The notes beneath the pieces are model-generated. The model was not told the DNA's origin and searched no databases. It saw nothing but the letters and a program-made list of their open reading frames with translations. A stretch of DNA of 64,000 nt from Amarolinea aalborgensis (GTDB lineage Bacteria > Chloroflexota > Anaerolineae > SSC4 > Amarolineaceae), in NCBI RefSeq assembly GCF_900491745.1, contig NZ_UETR01000004.1:1-64000 (forward strand), given 5' to 3'. The position numbers and the translations under genes were made by a program. The first letter of the stretch is position 1, and each line of letters opens with the position of its first letter. Positions 18,128-26,607 of this stretch are shown here, piece by piece.

Positions 18128-20894
18128 GAGACGGCGCCTCCTGGGCTAGTTTGAATGTCTCTCCGCTGCCGATCGGCGCAGGGAGTGCATCGTGCGTTTC
18201 CAACAGATCCCACCCGTTCATCATTGCCTGGATCGAGGCCAGCGGAGTGTGACCGGTGGTGGTGAGGTAAACATGCAAGACGACAAAGGCGGCCAGCAGC
18301 CAGGCAATCAGCGAGTGCACGGGGGCCAGCAAAGGCAGGCCGCCCAGGCGCAGGGCCAGATCGGGCCAATGCTGCGCGCCCCACATCAGCGCGCCCGTGA
18401 TGACCTGTCCGGGCAAAAGCAGGTTGAGCAACCCAAAGTAGGTGATCTGCTGCAAGGGGTTGAGTTTGCGCTGCGGCGCTTTTTCGAAGGGATGCGGCTC
18501 GTTCTTGAAGATGCCGCGCAGGTAGAACTTGGCCTGGACGATGGCCTGGTCGTAGAAGCCAGCCGGGCGTGGGATGAACTGCTTGATTTCGCCGCTCGCC
18601 AGGTGGTAGAACAACGAGAGTGCAGCGTTGATGACGACGATGGCCGCCAGCACATTGTGCACCTGCACCACGGACTTGAAGGCGAAGATGCCAAAGATGT
18701 CGGGCTTGTGAATGATCAGCCCGCTGAAGATCAACCCCAAGATGGTGAAGGTCTGCAGCCAATGCCAGAAGCGTTCGTAGACGGCGTACACATAGACCTG
18801 CTTGAGCTGCGGCGTGTGCTTGGGCAGGCGCAGCGCGGCGGCAAAGCGCAGACCGCCGTGCGCCACGACGGCCAGCACGGTGCCGGCAAAAGCGATCATG
18901 CCAAACCAATCTACCCACGGCACGCTGGACTGGCCGAAGATGTAGAGCTTGTTGGTTTCGACGCTCGGCTGGTAACGCAGCGCGCCGTCCGCCGCCCTGA
19001 CCAGGCTGCCGTTCAACACGGTGCTGGTGCCAGCCAGCAGGGCCGGCGTGATTCCGGTTGGACCGGCTGCGGAGACGGTGAACGACTGAGCCAGGCGTGA
19101 ATCGGCGCTGTGGCAGGCGGTGCACGCGCGGGTCACCCACTCGCCGTTGGCGACGTCGTGGCTGATAGTGTAGGGCTGTATGTCCCCGGCGATGCGAGGA
19201 TTGGCCAGGCCCAGCGCCGCCAAACGACCAGCGATGACGTGCTGCTTGGACGCGCTGTCCAGCACCAACTCCGCTTCGGTCAAGGCGCCATTCTGATCCG
19301 TGTCGAGCGCGGCCACCACCTCGGCAGCGTAGCTGCCGCCGTCGAACCAGGCTGCTTTCAGGTCTTGCTGGCGCACGGGCCGCGCCGGATCGCCATAGAC
19401 CCAGTACCAGGCCGTCACCAGGTTATGAGGCGCCAGGCGGGTCTTGCCGTCCACATCCTGACGCATGAGCAGCGTAGGCTGATAGCCGGTAATGAGGGAC
19501 GAGGCAGCCTGTGGATCGCCCTCCACGCCGCGGTACTCGCGCCGCGGCTCGGCGTTGGCAGTGAGCACCGTCCAATCCACGCTCTGCAGCGCGGGGGCGT
19601 AGAGCCGGGGAATGTGACAGGTCTCGCAGGCCACGGTGCTCAGATGGCTGTCGGTGTAGGGCAGCCATTGATGGGTGGACGCGGCATTGTGACAGCTGTC
19701 GCAGCGGCGCATGGTGTCGGCCAACCCAGGCGCAATGGCGTGTTGGGCGGTGGGGCCTTTGGCAAAGTCGTGCAGCGGCTGCTGCACATACTCGCCCAGG
19801 CTCAGCCGCCGCGGGTCAAAAGCCAGATGGTCGGGGCGGGTGTCCGCGCTCTCGCGGAAATAGATCGGGTTGTTGAGCGAGAAGTGACACTCTGTGCACT
19901 TCACTTGGCGGGCGGCATGCACATCCCACGGCCGCGTCAGGTCTGCTTTGCTGGCGAGGTTCAAGCCGGATGCGGAGATGCGCTGCCCGGCGATGATCTG
20001 GCCGGTGGTCAGCGTGCTCCACGAGGTGCTCGATGTGCTCGTCAGGGTGACAGGCGTCGCCGCGTCCGTGTGCGCCAATCCATGGCACTGCCCGCAGTTG
20101 GCGTTGCTGGGGTCCTGCACGGTGATGAACTCGGTCTTGAGCTGACCGTCGGTCTCGAACGCGTCGGCATTCCAGCGGTACTCCGTACCATTGGCCGCGA
20201 CCAGGCCGGTGCCGAGCAATGTCGCGGTGTTAGCCCAGCGAAACTGACCGCTTTGCAGCGCGGCGATGCGCGCGGCGTTGTTCGGATTGGGCAGATGACA
20301 CAGAAAGCAGTTCATCTCCACCGTGCCTGACGCGGCCCAATCCCAGGCCGTGACCTGGCCCGTGGTCGGGTCGAGCACGGCCGTCTCTGGATTACTGGCG
20401 TCGGCGGGCAAGGCGCTGAGCGGGCGGCCGTCACGCGTGACCAGCGCCGGCCCGCCGCCCACGTGGCGATCGCCAAAATCCATGACCCATTCAGGCGTGC
20501 CCAGGTCAAGCAAAGGATCGCCGGCGAGGGAGAGGTAGCGATAGCGCAGCGGGTCCCAACGGCCGAAAGCGCCGGCACTGCTGTCCCAGGCGCGGCCGCT
20601 CGTCACCTGGCCGGGCTGGGCAAAGCCATCCAGGCCTAGCGAGGCATGGTAGCTGTGACTTTGAATGAAGGCCGTGTCGTGGCAGGCGCCGCAGGTCTTG
20701 AGGGTAGAGACCGGGTTGCCGGTGGCAAGAACCGAGGCTCCGTTCTCGTCCAGCAGAGCGAACTGCGGGTGGATCGGTGGAGGCTGCGGCGCTGACTCGG
20801 TGTCGGTCTGCGCGGCGGCCCAGGGCAGGCCAAACAGCGCGGCCAGCAGCAAGCCCAGAATGATCAAAATCGTGGCGCGGTATGGAATTTTCAT
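18117..20894 (-). CDS. seven-heme cytochrome c fused to a membrane cytochrome b
   Basis: A 925-residue electron-transfer protein. A signal peptide (about 1-29, ending A-A-A-Q) leads to a periplasmic part with seven C-x-x-C-H motifs at 68, 196, 267, 333, 398, 423 and 591. Between the sixth and seventh lies D-T-D-Q-N-G-A-L-T-E-A-E (531-542), a good EF-hand calcium loop. From about 660 come membrane helices of a cytochrome b561-like domain with candidate heme ligands His711, His746 and His764 and further His residues near the end. It probably passes electrons between the quinone pool and the octaheme protein encoded just upstream (9-base gap). The exact donor and acceptor are not readable. Confidence 0.88.
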   Translation of the reverse strand: MKIPYRATILIILGLLLAALFGLPWAAAQTDTESAPQPPPIHPQFALLDENGASVLATGNPVSTLKTCGACHDTAFIQSHSYHASLGLDGFAQPGQVTSGRAWDSSAGAFGRWDPLRYRYLSLAGDPLLDLGTPEWVMDFGDRHVGGGPALVTRDGRPLSALPADASNPETAVLDPTTGQVTAWDWAASGTVEMNCFLCHLPNPNNAARIAALQSGQFRWANTATLLGTGLVAANGTEYRWNADAFETDGQLKTEFITVQDPSNANCGQCHGLAHTDAATPVTLTSTSSTSWSTLTTGQIIAGQRISASGLNLASKADLTRPWDVHAARQVKCTECHFSLNNPIYFRESADTRPDHLAFDPRRLSLGEYVQQPLHDFAKGPTAQHAIAPGLADTMRRCDSCHNAASTHQWLPYTDSHLSTVACETCHIPRLYAPALQSVDWTVLTANAEPRREYRGVEGDPQAASSLITGYQPTLLMRQDVDGKTRLAPHNLVTAWYWVYGDPARPVRQQDLKAAWFDGGSYAAEVVAALDTDQNGALTEAELVLDSASKQHVIAGRLAALGLANPRIAGDIQPYTISHDVANGEWVTRACTACHSADSRLAQSFTVSAAGPTGITPALLAGTSTVLNGSLVRAADGALRYQPSVETNKLYIFGQSSVPWVDWFGMIAFAGTVLAVVAHGGLRFAAALRLPKHTPQLKQVYVYAVYERFWHWLQTFTILGLIFSGLIIHKPDIFGIFAFKSVVQVHNVLAAIVVINAALSLFYHLASGEIKQFIPRPAGFYDQAIVQAKFYLRGIFKNEPHPFEKAPQRKLNPLQQITYFGLLNLLLPGQVITGALMWGAQHWPDLALRLGGLPLLAPVHSLIAWLLAAFVVLHVYLTTTGHTPLASIQAMMNGWDLLETHDALPAPIGSGETFKLAQEAPSHGN

Positions 20895-20903
20895 ATGGCT
20901 CTC

Positions 20904-22358
20904 TTACTTCGCCTGCAAGCGTCCGCCCCAGGTCATGGGGTCGCCCGGATAGCCCAGGGCCTGCCAGTCCATGCGGCCGTTGGCGCCGTGACACGATTCG
21001 CACTGCAGGGCGTTCTCTGCAGGCTGCACCATGTGAGTGGCCGGGTAGTACATCCGGGTTTCGGCGAAACCGTACTGCCCGGAGAAAGTGATGCCGGCGT
21101 CCTGCGCGCCCAAAGCCAGCGCCGAGGGCCAGTCGAAGGTGGTCCAATAGCCGCCCTCGCCCGCCGTGCGCGGGGCCAGCAGGATGTTGTTCACCGTGTC
21201 GTATGGTTGTTTGGCGACGTGCACCTTGAACGGAAAGATTTTGGCGTTGGGATCGTTGATGTCACCGGCCGGCAGGTTGATCATCGTTGGCTGCGTGGGG
21301 GTAATCGTGTCGCCCAGCAAATAGCGGTAGGCATTGCTGCCGTTGAACCAGCGGTAGGTGGGCGTCACGCTGTTTTGATACTGAAACTCGCCCTTGATCT
21401 TCAGGTAGGTGTAATGATCTTCCGGCCGGTCTTGCCCCGCGGCCGACCAGTCCCAATAGGTCTTGGTTGGGTTCTTGAGCGCCACTGCGGGGATGTGGCA
21501 GGTCTGGCAGGCCACGCTCTTCGTGTGGGCGTTCAGGCGATCATCCTCATGCGGCGTGCTGGCGTGACAATCGGTGCACTGCACTTGCTCTGCGGTTTGG
21601 ATAGCGAGGTTGTCGGCCAACAGGCGGCCTTTGATGACGTGGTCCTGCGTACGGTGGCAGTCGGTGCACTGCAAGTTCAGGCGGCTCATGTGCACATCCA
21701 GGCTTTCGGACGGAAAGTTCAGGCTGCTGTCCAGGTCGCCATGCTTGACGTTGTTGCCGCCGCCGCCATCGTAGTGGCAGGCTCCGCAGTTCTCGCGCGT
21801 CGGCCTGCCCACGCTCTTGGCGGCCGCGGCCAGGTCTACCCCCTCAGCCGGGTAGCCGAAATCGCCTTTGCTGTAGGTGGCCCGGTCGGCGTGGCAAACC
21901 AGGCAGTCTACCTTGAGCGGGTTGCTGAAGTCGAACTGGTCATTTTCCCAGCCATAACCAGCGTGACAGCTCATGCACTTCTTCTCGTTGCCCTGCGCGC
22001 TGATGCAGAAGTTGTTGATCTGGTTCTTCTTGCCGATAGTCACCGGCTCGCTGCGCCAGGTGGCGGTGATCGGCTGGCTTTCCCACGTCCAGTGCGTCGT
22101 GGCCATGAGTTGGGCGGCGGAATCGGGGTGACACGTCAGGCAGGCGGCGGTGACTTCTGGCCCACTGGTATATGGGCCTTTGAGCAGATGCGCGTGATCG
22201 GTCTCAGGGACGCGTGTGAGCAGTGAGGCCAGCGGCGTGTCGGGCGCGGCCGCGGTTTGGGGGCGCAGCAGGATCAGCGGCACGAGGATGACGGCCAGGG
22301 TCACGGTCAGGCCGATCAACCAGGTGGCGTTTTTTCTAAGGAAGGCGGGAAGGCGCAT
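20904..22358 (-). CDS. octaheme c-type cytochrome, tetrathionate reductase family
   Basis: A 484-residue protein with an N-terminal membrane anchor (about 13-31) and eight C-x-x-C-H motifs at 73, 128, 152, 191, 231, 261, 284 and 453. The spacing and the long heme-free stretch between the seventh and eighth motifs match octaheme tetrathionate reductase. In Shewanella that enzyme reduces tetrathionate, nitrite and hydroxylamine in vitro. GGAG is seven bases before the ATG. It is the first structural gene after the PocR-type regulator (34-base gap) and is followed by the seven-heme/cytochrome b fusion, which would be its redox partner. Confidence 0.9.
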   Translation of the reverse strand: MRLPAFLRKNATWLIGLTVTLAVILVPLILLRPQTAAAPDTPLASLLTRVPETDHAHLLKGPYTSGPEVTAACLTCHPDSAAQLMATTHWTWESQPITATWRSEPVTIGKKNQINNFCISAQGNEKKCMSCHAGYGWENDQFDFSNPLKVDCLVCHADRATYSKGDFGYPAEGVDLAAAAKSVGRPTRENCGACHYDGGGGNNVKHGDLDSSLNFPSESLDVHMSRLNLQCTDCHRTQDHVIKGRLLADNLAIQTAEQVQCTDCHASTPHEDDRLNAHTKSVACQTCHIPAVALKNPTKTYWDWSAAGQDRPEDHYTYLKIKGEFQYQNSVTPTYRWFNGSNAYRYLLGDTITPTQPTMINLPAGDINDPNAKIFPFKVHVAKQPYDTVNNILLAPRTAGEGGYWTTFDWPSALALGAQDAGITFSGQYGFAETRMYYPATHMVQPAENALQCESCHGANGRMDWQALGYPGDPMTWGGRLQAK

Positions 22359-22392
22359 GAGAAGCTCCTGAAAATTGAGATGGCGTCGGCGC

Positions 22393-23190
22393 TCAGCCGT
22401 TTGATTCTGGCGATACTTGGCTGCTCAGTTGGGCGATCCTGGTCAGCGCCAGGCGCGCCAGGTGCCCCTGGTAGCCGATGCCTGACAGAGCGTTGGCGAT
22501 CACGGCCAGCAGGCGGGTGATCTGCAAGGCCTGCTCGGCGCTGACGATGGGCAGCGAGTCCTGGGCCGCGGCCAACGCGTCGCCGTCAACCCCAATGCGG
22601 GCGCCCGTGGTCAGCGCCTGCTGGCGAAACGATTCTGGATCTGGCGCTTCGGTGAGAAACTGACCGGCCGTCACCATGCCCACGCGCTGACCGGCGACCT
22701 CAACCGGAGCGCTGGCGTAACGGATGCCGGCATGGCACGTGTGAACATTCGCGCCTTCTTCGGCTGAGCGGGCCACGGCCCGCCACGAGCTTTGGCAGGC
22801 TGCCATACCTTCCTTGGTCAAGTGCACCAGGCGGCAGAAACGACTGCAGCGGCTGCATGGCGCCAATGGCTGGCCGTCCAGGTCCGTGACGAAGGAGGAC
22901 ATGCCCAGGACGGCCGCAAACTGATCCTGAATGCCTTCCAGCGTCTTGAGCGGGATCAGATCGGAAAGGCGCAGGTCAGGCGGATTGGCGGCGGGGGCGG
23001 TAGACGCGGCTGGCAGGCGGGTGCGGTCGCGATCGCTCAGCCAGGAGTCAATGGCGTCGGTGGAAAAGCGCCACTGACCGCCGACGCGCAGCGCCGGCAG
23101 CTCGCCTTCTTTGACCATCCGGTAGATGGTGACACGGTCGAGCTGCAGGCGATCTTGCAATTCACGGGTCGTGAGTAGTTTGTCAGGCAT
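22393..23190 (-). CDS. PocR-domain sensor fused to an excisionase-type HTH
   Basis: A 265-residue one-component regulator. Residues 5-52 are a MerR/excisionase-like DNA-binding domain (L-L-T-T-R-E-L-Q-D-R-L, then G-G-Q-W-R-F-S). Residues from about 77 to 250 match the PocR ligand-binding domain, including the Cys-rich stretch C-S-R-C-S-R-F-C-R-L and later A-A-C-Q-S-S. PocR domains bind small organic ligands and sometimes carry Fe-S clusters. Usual PocR proteins end in an AraC HTH, so this pairing is less common. It is first in the cytochrome/sulfur operon and probably controls it. The ribosome site is weak. Confidence 0.8.
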   Translation of the reverse strand: MPDKLLTTRELQDRLQLDRVTIYRMVKEGELPALRVGGQWRFSTDAIDSWLSDRDRTRLPAASTAPAANPPDLRLSDLIPLKTLEGIQDQFAAVLGMSSFVTDLDGQPLAPCSRCSRFCRLVHLTKEGMAACQSSWRAVARSAEEGANVHTCHAGIRYASAPVEVAGQRVGMVTAGQFLTEAPDPESFRQQALTTGARIGVDGDALAAAQDSLPIVSAEQALQITRLLAVIANALSGIGYQGHLARLALTRIAQLSSQVSPESNG

Positions 23191-23258
23191 CGTTGTCTCG
23201 CTGGCCTTTCATTCATCGGTGTGGGGGAATCATCCTGGTCGGGTAAACCGATAGTTTG

Positions 23259-23287
23259 ATTATAGAAGTTTTTATCACAAAAGTCAA
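23259..23287 (-). promoter_or_regulatory. predicted sigma-70 promoter of the PocR/cytochrome operon
   Basis: On the minus strand TTGACT (23287-23282) and TATAAT (23264-23259) are 17 bases apart, about 70 bases before the regulator start. The flanks are AT-rich. This is one of the best promoter matches in the window. Confidence 0.7.
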
Positions 23288-23390
23288 TATCTTGATCTAG
23301 CTTTTTATAATTTGTTACTTTTGTGGTTCGTCGAGTGCATCGTGATGACGGTTGAGGTGGCGCACTTGTGGAGAATGGGGCATACGACCA

Positions 23391-23422
23391 GGAATAAAAA
23401 GTCCTCGACAAGTCGAGGACTT
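23391..23422 (-). terminator. Rho-independent terminator of the KimA-like permease gene
   Basis: AAGTCCTCGAC and GTCGAGGACTT (23399-23422) form an 11-bp perfect stem; reading the minus strand, it runs straight into TTTTTATTCC. It lies about 185 bases past the permease stop and before the PocR operon promoter. Confidence 0.75.
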
Positions 23423-23505
23423 GGGGACGGTCGGAGCGCGGAACAAGGTTCGGCTCATTTCAATGAAGACAGACCATCCGCGGCTTACCTTCAGGTCAGT
23501 CCTCA

Positions 23506-23566
23506 ACACAAAGACACCAAGCCAGCAAGGTGTCAAAGACTTTCTTGTGTCTTGGTGTCTTTGTGT
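23506..23566. repeat. 16-bp inverted repeat in the 23191-23607 gap
   Basis: ACACAAAGACACCAAG (23506-23521) is mirrored by CTTGGTGTCTTTGTGT (23551-23566) with a 29-base loop. It sits between the permease stop (23608) and the terminator at 23391. The rest of the 417-base gap holds the PocR promoter and that terminator; no gene was seen. Confidence 0.7.
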
Positions 23567-23607
23567 GCGCCAGTCATGTCCGGGGAGACTGTGTTTTCAA
23601 GTCAATT

Positions 23608-25545
23608 TCATTCGAGATGGTATGGCACATCCATGACGATGATACCCGGCTTGGAACGCAGGGCCAGACGCAGATTGAGTGCGGCCTGGGTATGCAGCAA
23701 GTATTGCCAGCGGCGCTTGGGCACAAATTCTGGCACGACCACGGTAATGACCTCGTGCACTTGGCGGCTCTTGTCAATTTTGTCTATGTACTGCAACAGC
23801 GGCTCCATAAGCTGTCGGTAGGGCGAATCCAGGATGACCAGCCGGATGCCATCGCCCCACATCTCCCACTTGCGCCGCACCCGCTCCGCTTCCGCTGGAT
23901 CCATGGAGACGTGCACAGCCGTGATGTCGTGAGACAACGTGCTTGCATAACGCATCGCCGCCAGCGTGCCGCGATGGACGCCGCTGATGGGGATGATGAC
24001 GCGGTGGCGGGTGACACGCGGCGCCGCCCGGTACGCTTCCAATGACAAGCGCTTCGCCAAGTCCCGGTAGTGATGATGGATCGAGAAGAAAATCGTCACC
24101 AAGGTGGGCACGAGCAGAATAATGATCCATGCGCCTTCGCGAAACTTCGTGATGGCGAATACCAGCATGACGATGAAGGTTGCGACGGCCCCCACGCCGT
24201 TGATGACGAGCTTGAGCTTCCAGCGCGGATCATGAGTTAGGATCGAGCCAGGCTCCTGCACCACCGCGCCAGGCGCCAGGTGGCCGGATTTCCACCAGCG
24301 CCGCGCCATGCCTGTTTGGGACATGGTGAAGGACAGGAAGACGCCGATGGCGTAGAGCGGAATCAGCGCCGTGACGCTGGCCTGGAACATGACAATGAGC
24401 AGCGAGGCAATCAGCGCCAGCGCCATGATGCCGTACGAATAGACCAGGCGGCTACCTTTGAAGGTCAATTGCCGGGGTAGAAAGCCGTCGCCCGCGTGCA
24501 GCGCGCCCAAGCGCGGAAAATCAGCAAACGAGGTGTTGGCCGCCATGATCAGGATCAGCGTCGTCGCGGCAATCAACATTAAGTAGAACACCCCTTGTCC
24601 GCCGAACGCGGTGCGCGCCAACTGCGAGATGATCGTTTCGGTCTCGGAGGGTATGGCGCCGATTTGGCGACTCAAGAAGGTGATGCCGAGAAACAGCGCG
24701 CCCAAAATAGCGGCCATCCACATCAAGGTGATGCCCGCATTGCGGCTCTTTGGCTCCCGAAACGCGGTGATGCCGTTGGAAATGGCTTCCACGCCTGTCA
24801 ACGCCGTAGTGCCGTTGGCAAAGGCATGCAAAATGAGAAACAGACCAACAGCCTGCAGCGTACCGGTAGTTGCGAGCGGCGGCGGGTTTGTCACCACGCC
24901 CAGGGTGCCCGTGAGGTAGCGGATAAAGGCCAACGCGACGGCGCCGACCATCATGACCAGAAAGAAATAGGTGGGTATGGCGAACGTCGCGCCTGACTCC
25001 TTCACCCCACGGAGGTTGATCAGCATCACAAACAGGATGGTTGCAACCGCGATCTCCACGCGCCAGGGGAACAGCCTAGGAAACGCCGAGGTAATCTGGG
25101 CCACACCAGACGACACCGATACGGCCACCGTTAGAATGTAGTCGGTGAGCAAGGCCGCGCCGGCGGTTTGAGCAGGCAGCTCGCCCAGGTTGTCACGGGC
25201 TACGATGTACGCGCCGCCGCCGCCGGGGTATGCGTGAATGGTCTGCTCGTAGGAGACGGTGACAATCGCCAGCAAGGCGACGATCGCGATGCTGATGGGC
25301 ACCGCCAGCGTAAACGCGCCCGTGCCGGCCAGGGCCAGCACCACCAAAATCTCCTGCGTCGCATACGCAGTAGATGACAAGGCATCCGAGGCGAAAACAG
25401 CCAGGCCGACGGCTTTGCCGATGGTCTGATTGGGGGCGTCCGCCGTAGACAACGGGCGGCCCAGCAGCCAGGTGCGCCATGAACGCGGCGGGTGCGTTGT
25501 GTGTGGAAACTGAAACACAGTGGACTTGTCGCTTTCGACAATCAT
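23608..25545 (-). CDS. KimA-like APC-family permease, probable potassium importer
   Basis: A 645-residue transporter started at the ATG at 25545 because AGGGG lies just upstream; an ATG at 25599 would add 18 residues. The N-terminal motif L-L-G-R-P-L-S followed by F-A-S-D-A-L-S-S-T-A-Y-A-T matches the KimA/YdaO group of APC permeases. About twelve membrane helices follow, with A-Y-P-G-G-G-G-A-Y-I-V in the third, and a soluble C-terminal domain of about 150 residues (from R-V-I-I-P-I-S-G-V-H) resembling a universal-stress-type fold. KimA imports K+ with protons; amino-acid transport remains possible. It has its own terminator and is divergent from the DUF5995-metH operon. Confidence 0.78.
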   Translation of the reverse strand: MIVESDKSTVFQFPHTTHPPRSWRTWLLGRPLSTADAPNQTIGKAVGLAVFASDALSSTAYATQEILVVLALAGTGAFTLAVPISIAIVALLAIVTVSYEQTIHAYPGGGGAYIVARDNLGELPAQTAGAALLTDYILTVAVSVSSGVAQITSAFPRLFPWRVEIAVATILFVMLINLRGVKESGATFAIPTYFFLVMMVGAVALAFIRYLTGTLGVVTNPPPLATTGTLQAVGLFLILHAFANGTTALTGVEAISNGITAFREPKSRNAGITLMWMAAILGALFLGITFLSRQIGAIPSETETIISQLARTAFGGQGVFYLMLIAATTLILIMAANTSFADFPRLGALHAGDGFLPRQLTFKGSRLVYSYGIMALALIASLLIVMFQASVTALIPLYAIGVFLSFTMSQTGMARRWWKSGHLAPGAVVQEPGSILTHDPRWKLKLVINGVGAVATFIVMLVFAITKFREGAWIIILLVPTLVTIFFSIHHHYRDLAKRLSLEAYRAAPRVTRHRVIIPISGVHRGTLAAMRYASTLSHDITAVHVSMDPAEAERVRRKWEMWGDGIRLVILDSPYRQLMEPLLQYIDKIDKSRQVHEVITVVVPEFVPKRRWQYLLHTQAALNLRLALRSKPGIIVMDVPYHLE

Positions 25546-25565
25546 AGATGCCCCTTTCTCGAATC

Positions 25566-25657
25566 CCTGGGCAGGTTGACGACTCAGTGTCGTGCTCACA
25601 CCAGATCAGGAAGCCGTGCACGTGGAAAGCGCCGGTAATGCCGATGTGCTTCCCAGG
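25566..25657 (-). promoter_or_regulatory. possible structured leader of the KimA-like gene
   Basis: On the minus strand CCTGGG (25657-25652) can pair with CCCAGG (25571-25566), enclosing a GGAAGC/GCTTCC stem (25653-25648 with 25624-25619; the two stems compete for two bases) and an ACGAC/GTCGT hairpin. Family members in Bacillus are controlled by a c-di-AMP riboswitch, but I could not match that consensus here. The call rests on base pairing alone. Confidence 0.25.
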
Positions 25658-25751
25658 AGTCAAGTATAGCGAGAAAGAGGTCAAGGCCACGCTAAGAATC
25701 TGGGCCGGGCTGTCAAGAAAATATCAAGCTCAGCAGCCCAACCGCGGGCGT

Positions 25752-25780
25752 TTGACAGACTTTGCGTCGGGTGGTACTCT
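25752..25780 (+). promoter_or_regulatory. predicted sigma-70 promoter of the DUF5995-metH operon
   Basis: TTGACA (25752-25757) and TACTCT (25775-25780) are 17 bases apart, about 120 bases before the GTG at 25900. The 354-base gap 25546-25899 holds this promoter and the leader of the divergent permease; no gene was seen in it. Confidence 0.55.
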
Positions 25781-25899
25781 GCACATCAGGAGTCTGGCCC
25801 CCAGGCTGACGATATTGCTGGCGCACGGAGCACAGTGCCAACATATGAAAGAAACCTTAGCTCAGTCAATTTGCGTGTTGATTTGCCGGAGCTGCGGCT

Positions 25900-26607
25900 G
25901 TGACCGTTGAATCTCCCGTTGCGACCCGCATGGCCGCGCTGGTCAGCCAGTGGGAAGCAGACGCCGATCAAAGGGCCATTTTCCTACGCTGCTATTTGAT
26001 GATGACGCAGAACATGCAGACAGCCATCGCGAACCTTGAATTCAAGGACCCAACCTGGGTGGACTTTCTGCTGGCGCGCTTCGCCGATTACTACTTTGCG
26101 GCCCTGGACGCCTATGGTTGCGATCACACGGCTGCGCCTCGCGTCTGGCAGGTAGCGCACGATGCGGCGCATCAGCCTGGTGTGTGGGCGCTGCAAAAGC
26201 TGCTGCTCGGCGTCAATGCACATATCAATTACGACCTGGTGTTGACGCTGGTTGAAGTGCTGCGACCGGAGTGGCAGAGCTTGACGGACGCGCAACGCAG
26301 CCAGCGCTACGCCGACTACGGCTACGTCAACGCGATCATTGCGCGCACCATTGACGCAGTGCAGGATCAGATCCTGGAGCCGGCCATGCCCGTGCTCGCC
26401 TTACTGGACGTCTTGCTCGGACGCATGGACGAGAAGCTCGTCTCCCGAGTTCTCACCGGGTGGCGCGACCAGGTCTGGCGTGAAGCTGTATGCATGTTGG
26501 AGGCGGGCGACGCCGCCGAACAGGCGCGCATCATTCAGCAGGTTGAGGCGCGCGCTTTACGCGAAGCCCGGCTGATTGCGCTGACCGAAGGAGGATCCAT
26601 TTCTTGA
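25900..26607 (+). CDS. DUF5995 family protein
   Basis: A 235-residue, largely helical protein starting at a GTG. The family mark is L-Q-K-L-L-L-G-V-N-A-H-I-N-Y-D-L near residue 105, with a second conserved area around Y-V-N-A-I-I-A-R-T-I-D near 145. The His/Asn/Asp pattern suggests a metal or ligand pocket, but no function is known to me. Its stop overlaps the TTG start of methionine synthase (TTGA at 26604-26607), so the two are translationally coupled, which hints at a link to one-carbon or cobalamin metabolism. Confidence 0.75.
   Translation: MTVESPVATRMAALVSQWEADADQRAIFLRCYLMMTQNMQTAIANLEFKDPTWVDFLLARFADYYFAALDAYGCDHTAAPRVWQVAHDAAHQPGVWALQKLLLGVNAHINYDLVLTLVEVLRPEWQSLTDAQRSQRYADYGYVNAIIARTIDAVQDQILEPAMPVLALLDVLLGRMDEKLVSRVLTGWRDQVWREAVCMLEAGDAAEQARIIQQVEARALREARLIALTEGGSIS

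Noticed and set aside
25546..25690. c-di-AMP (ydaO) riboswitch before the KimA-like gene
   Set aside because: I could not find the conserved purine-rich core; only generic stems are present.
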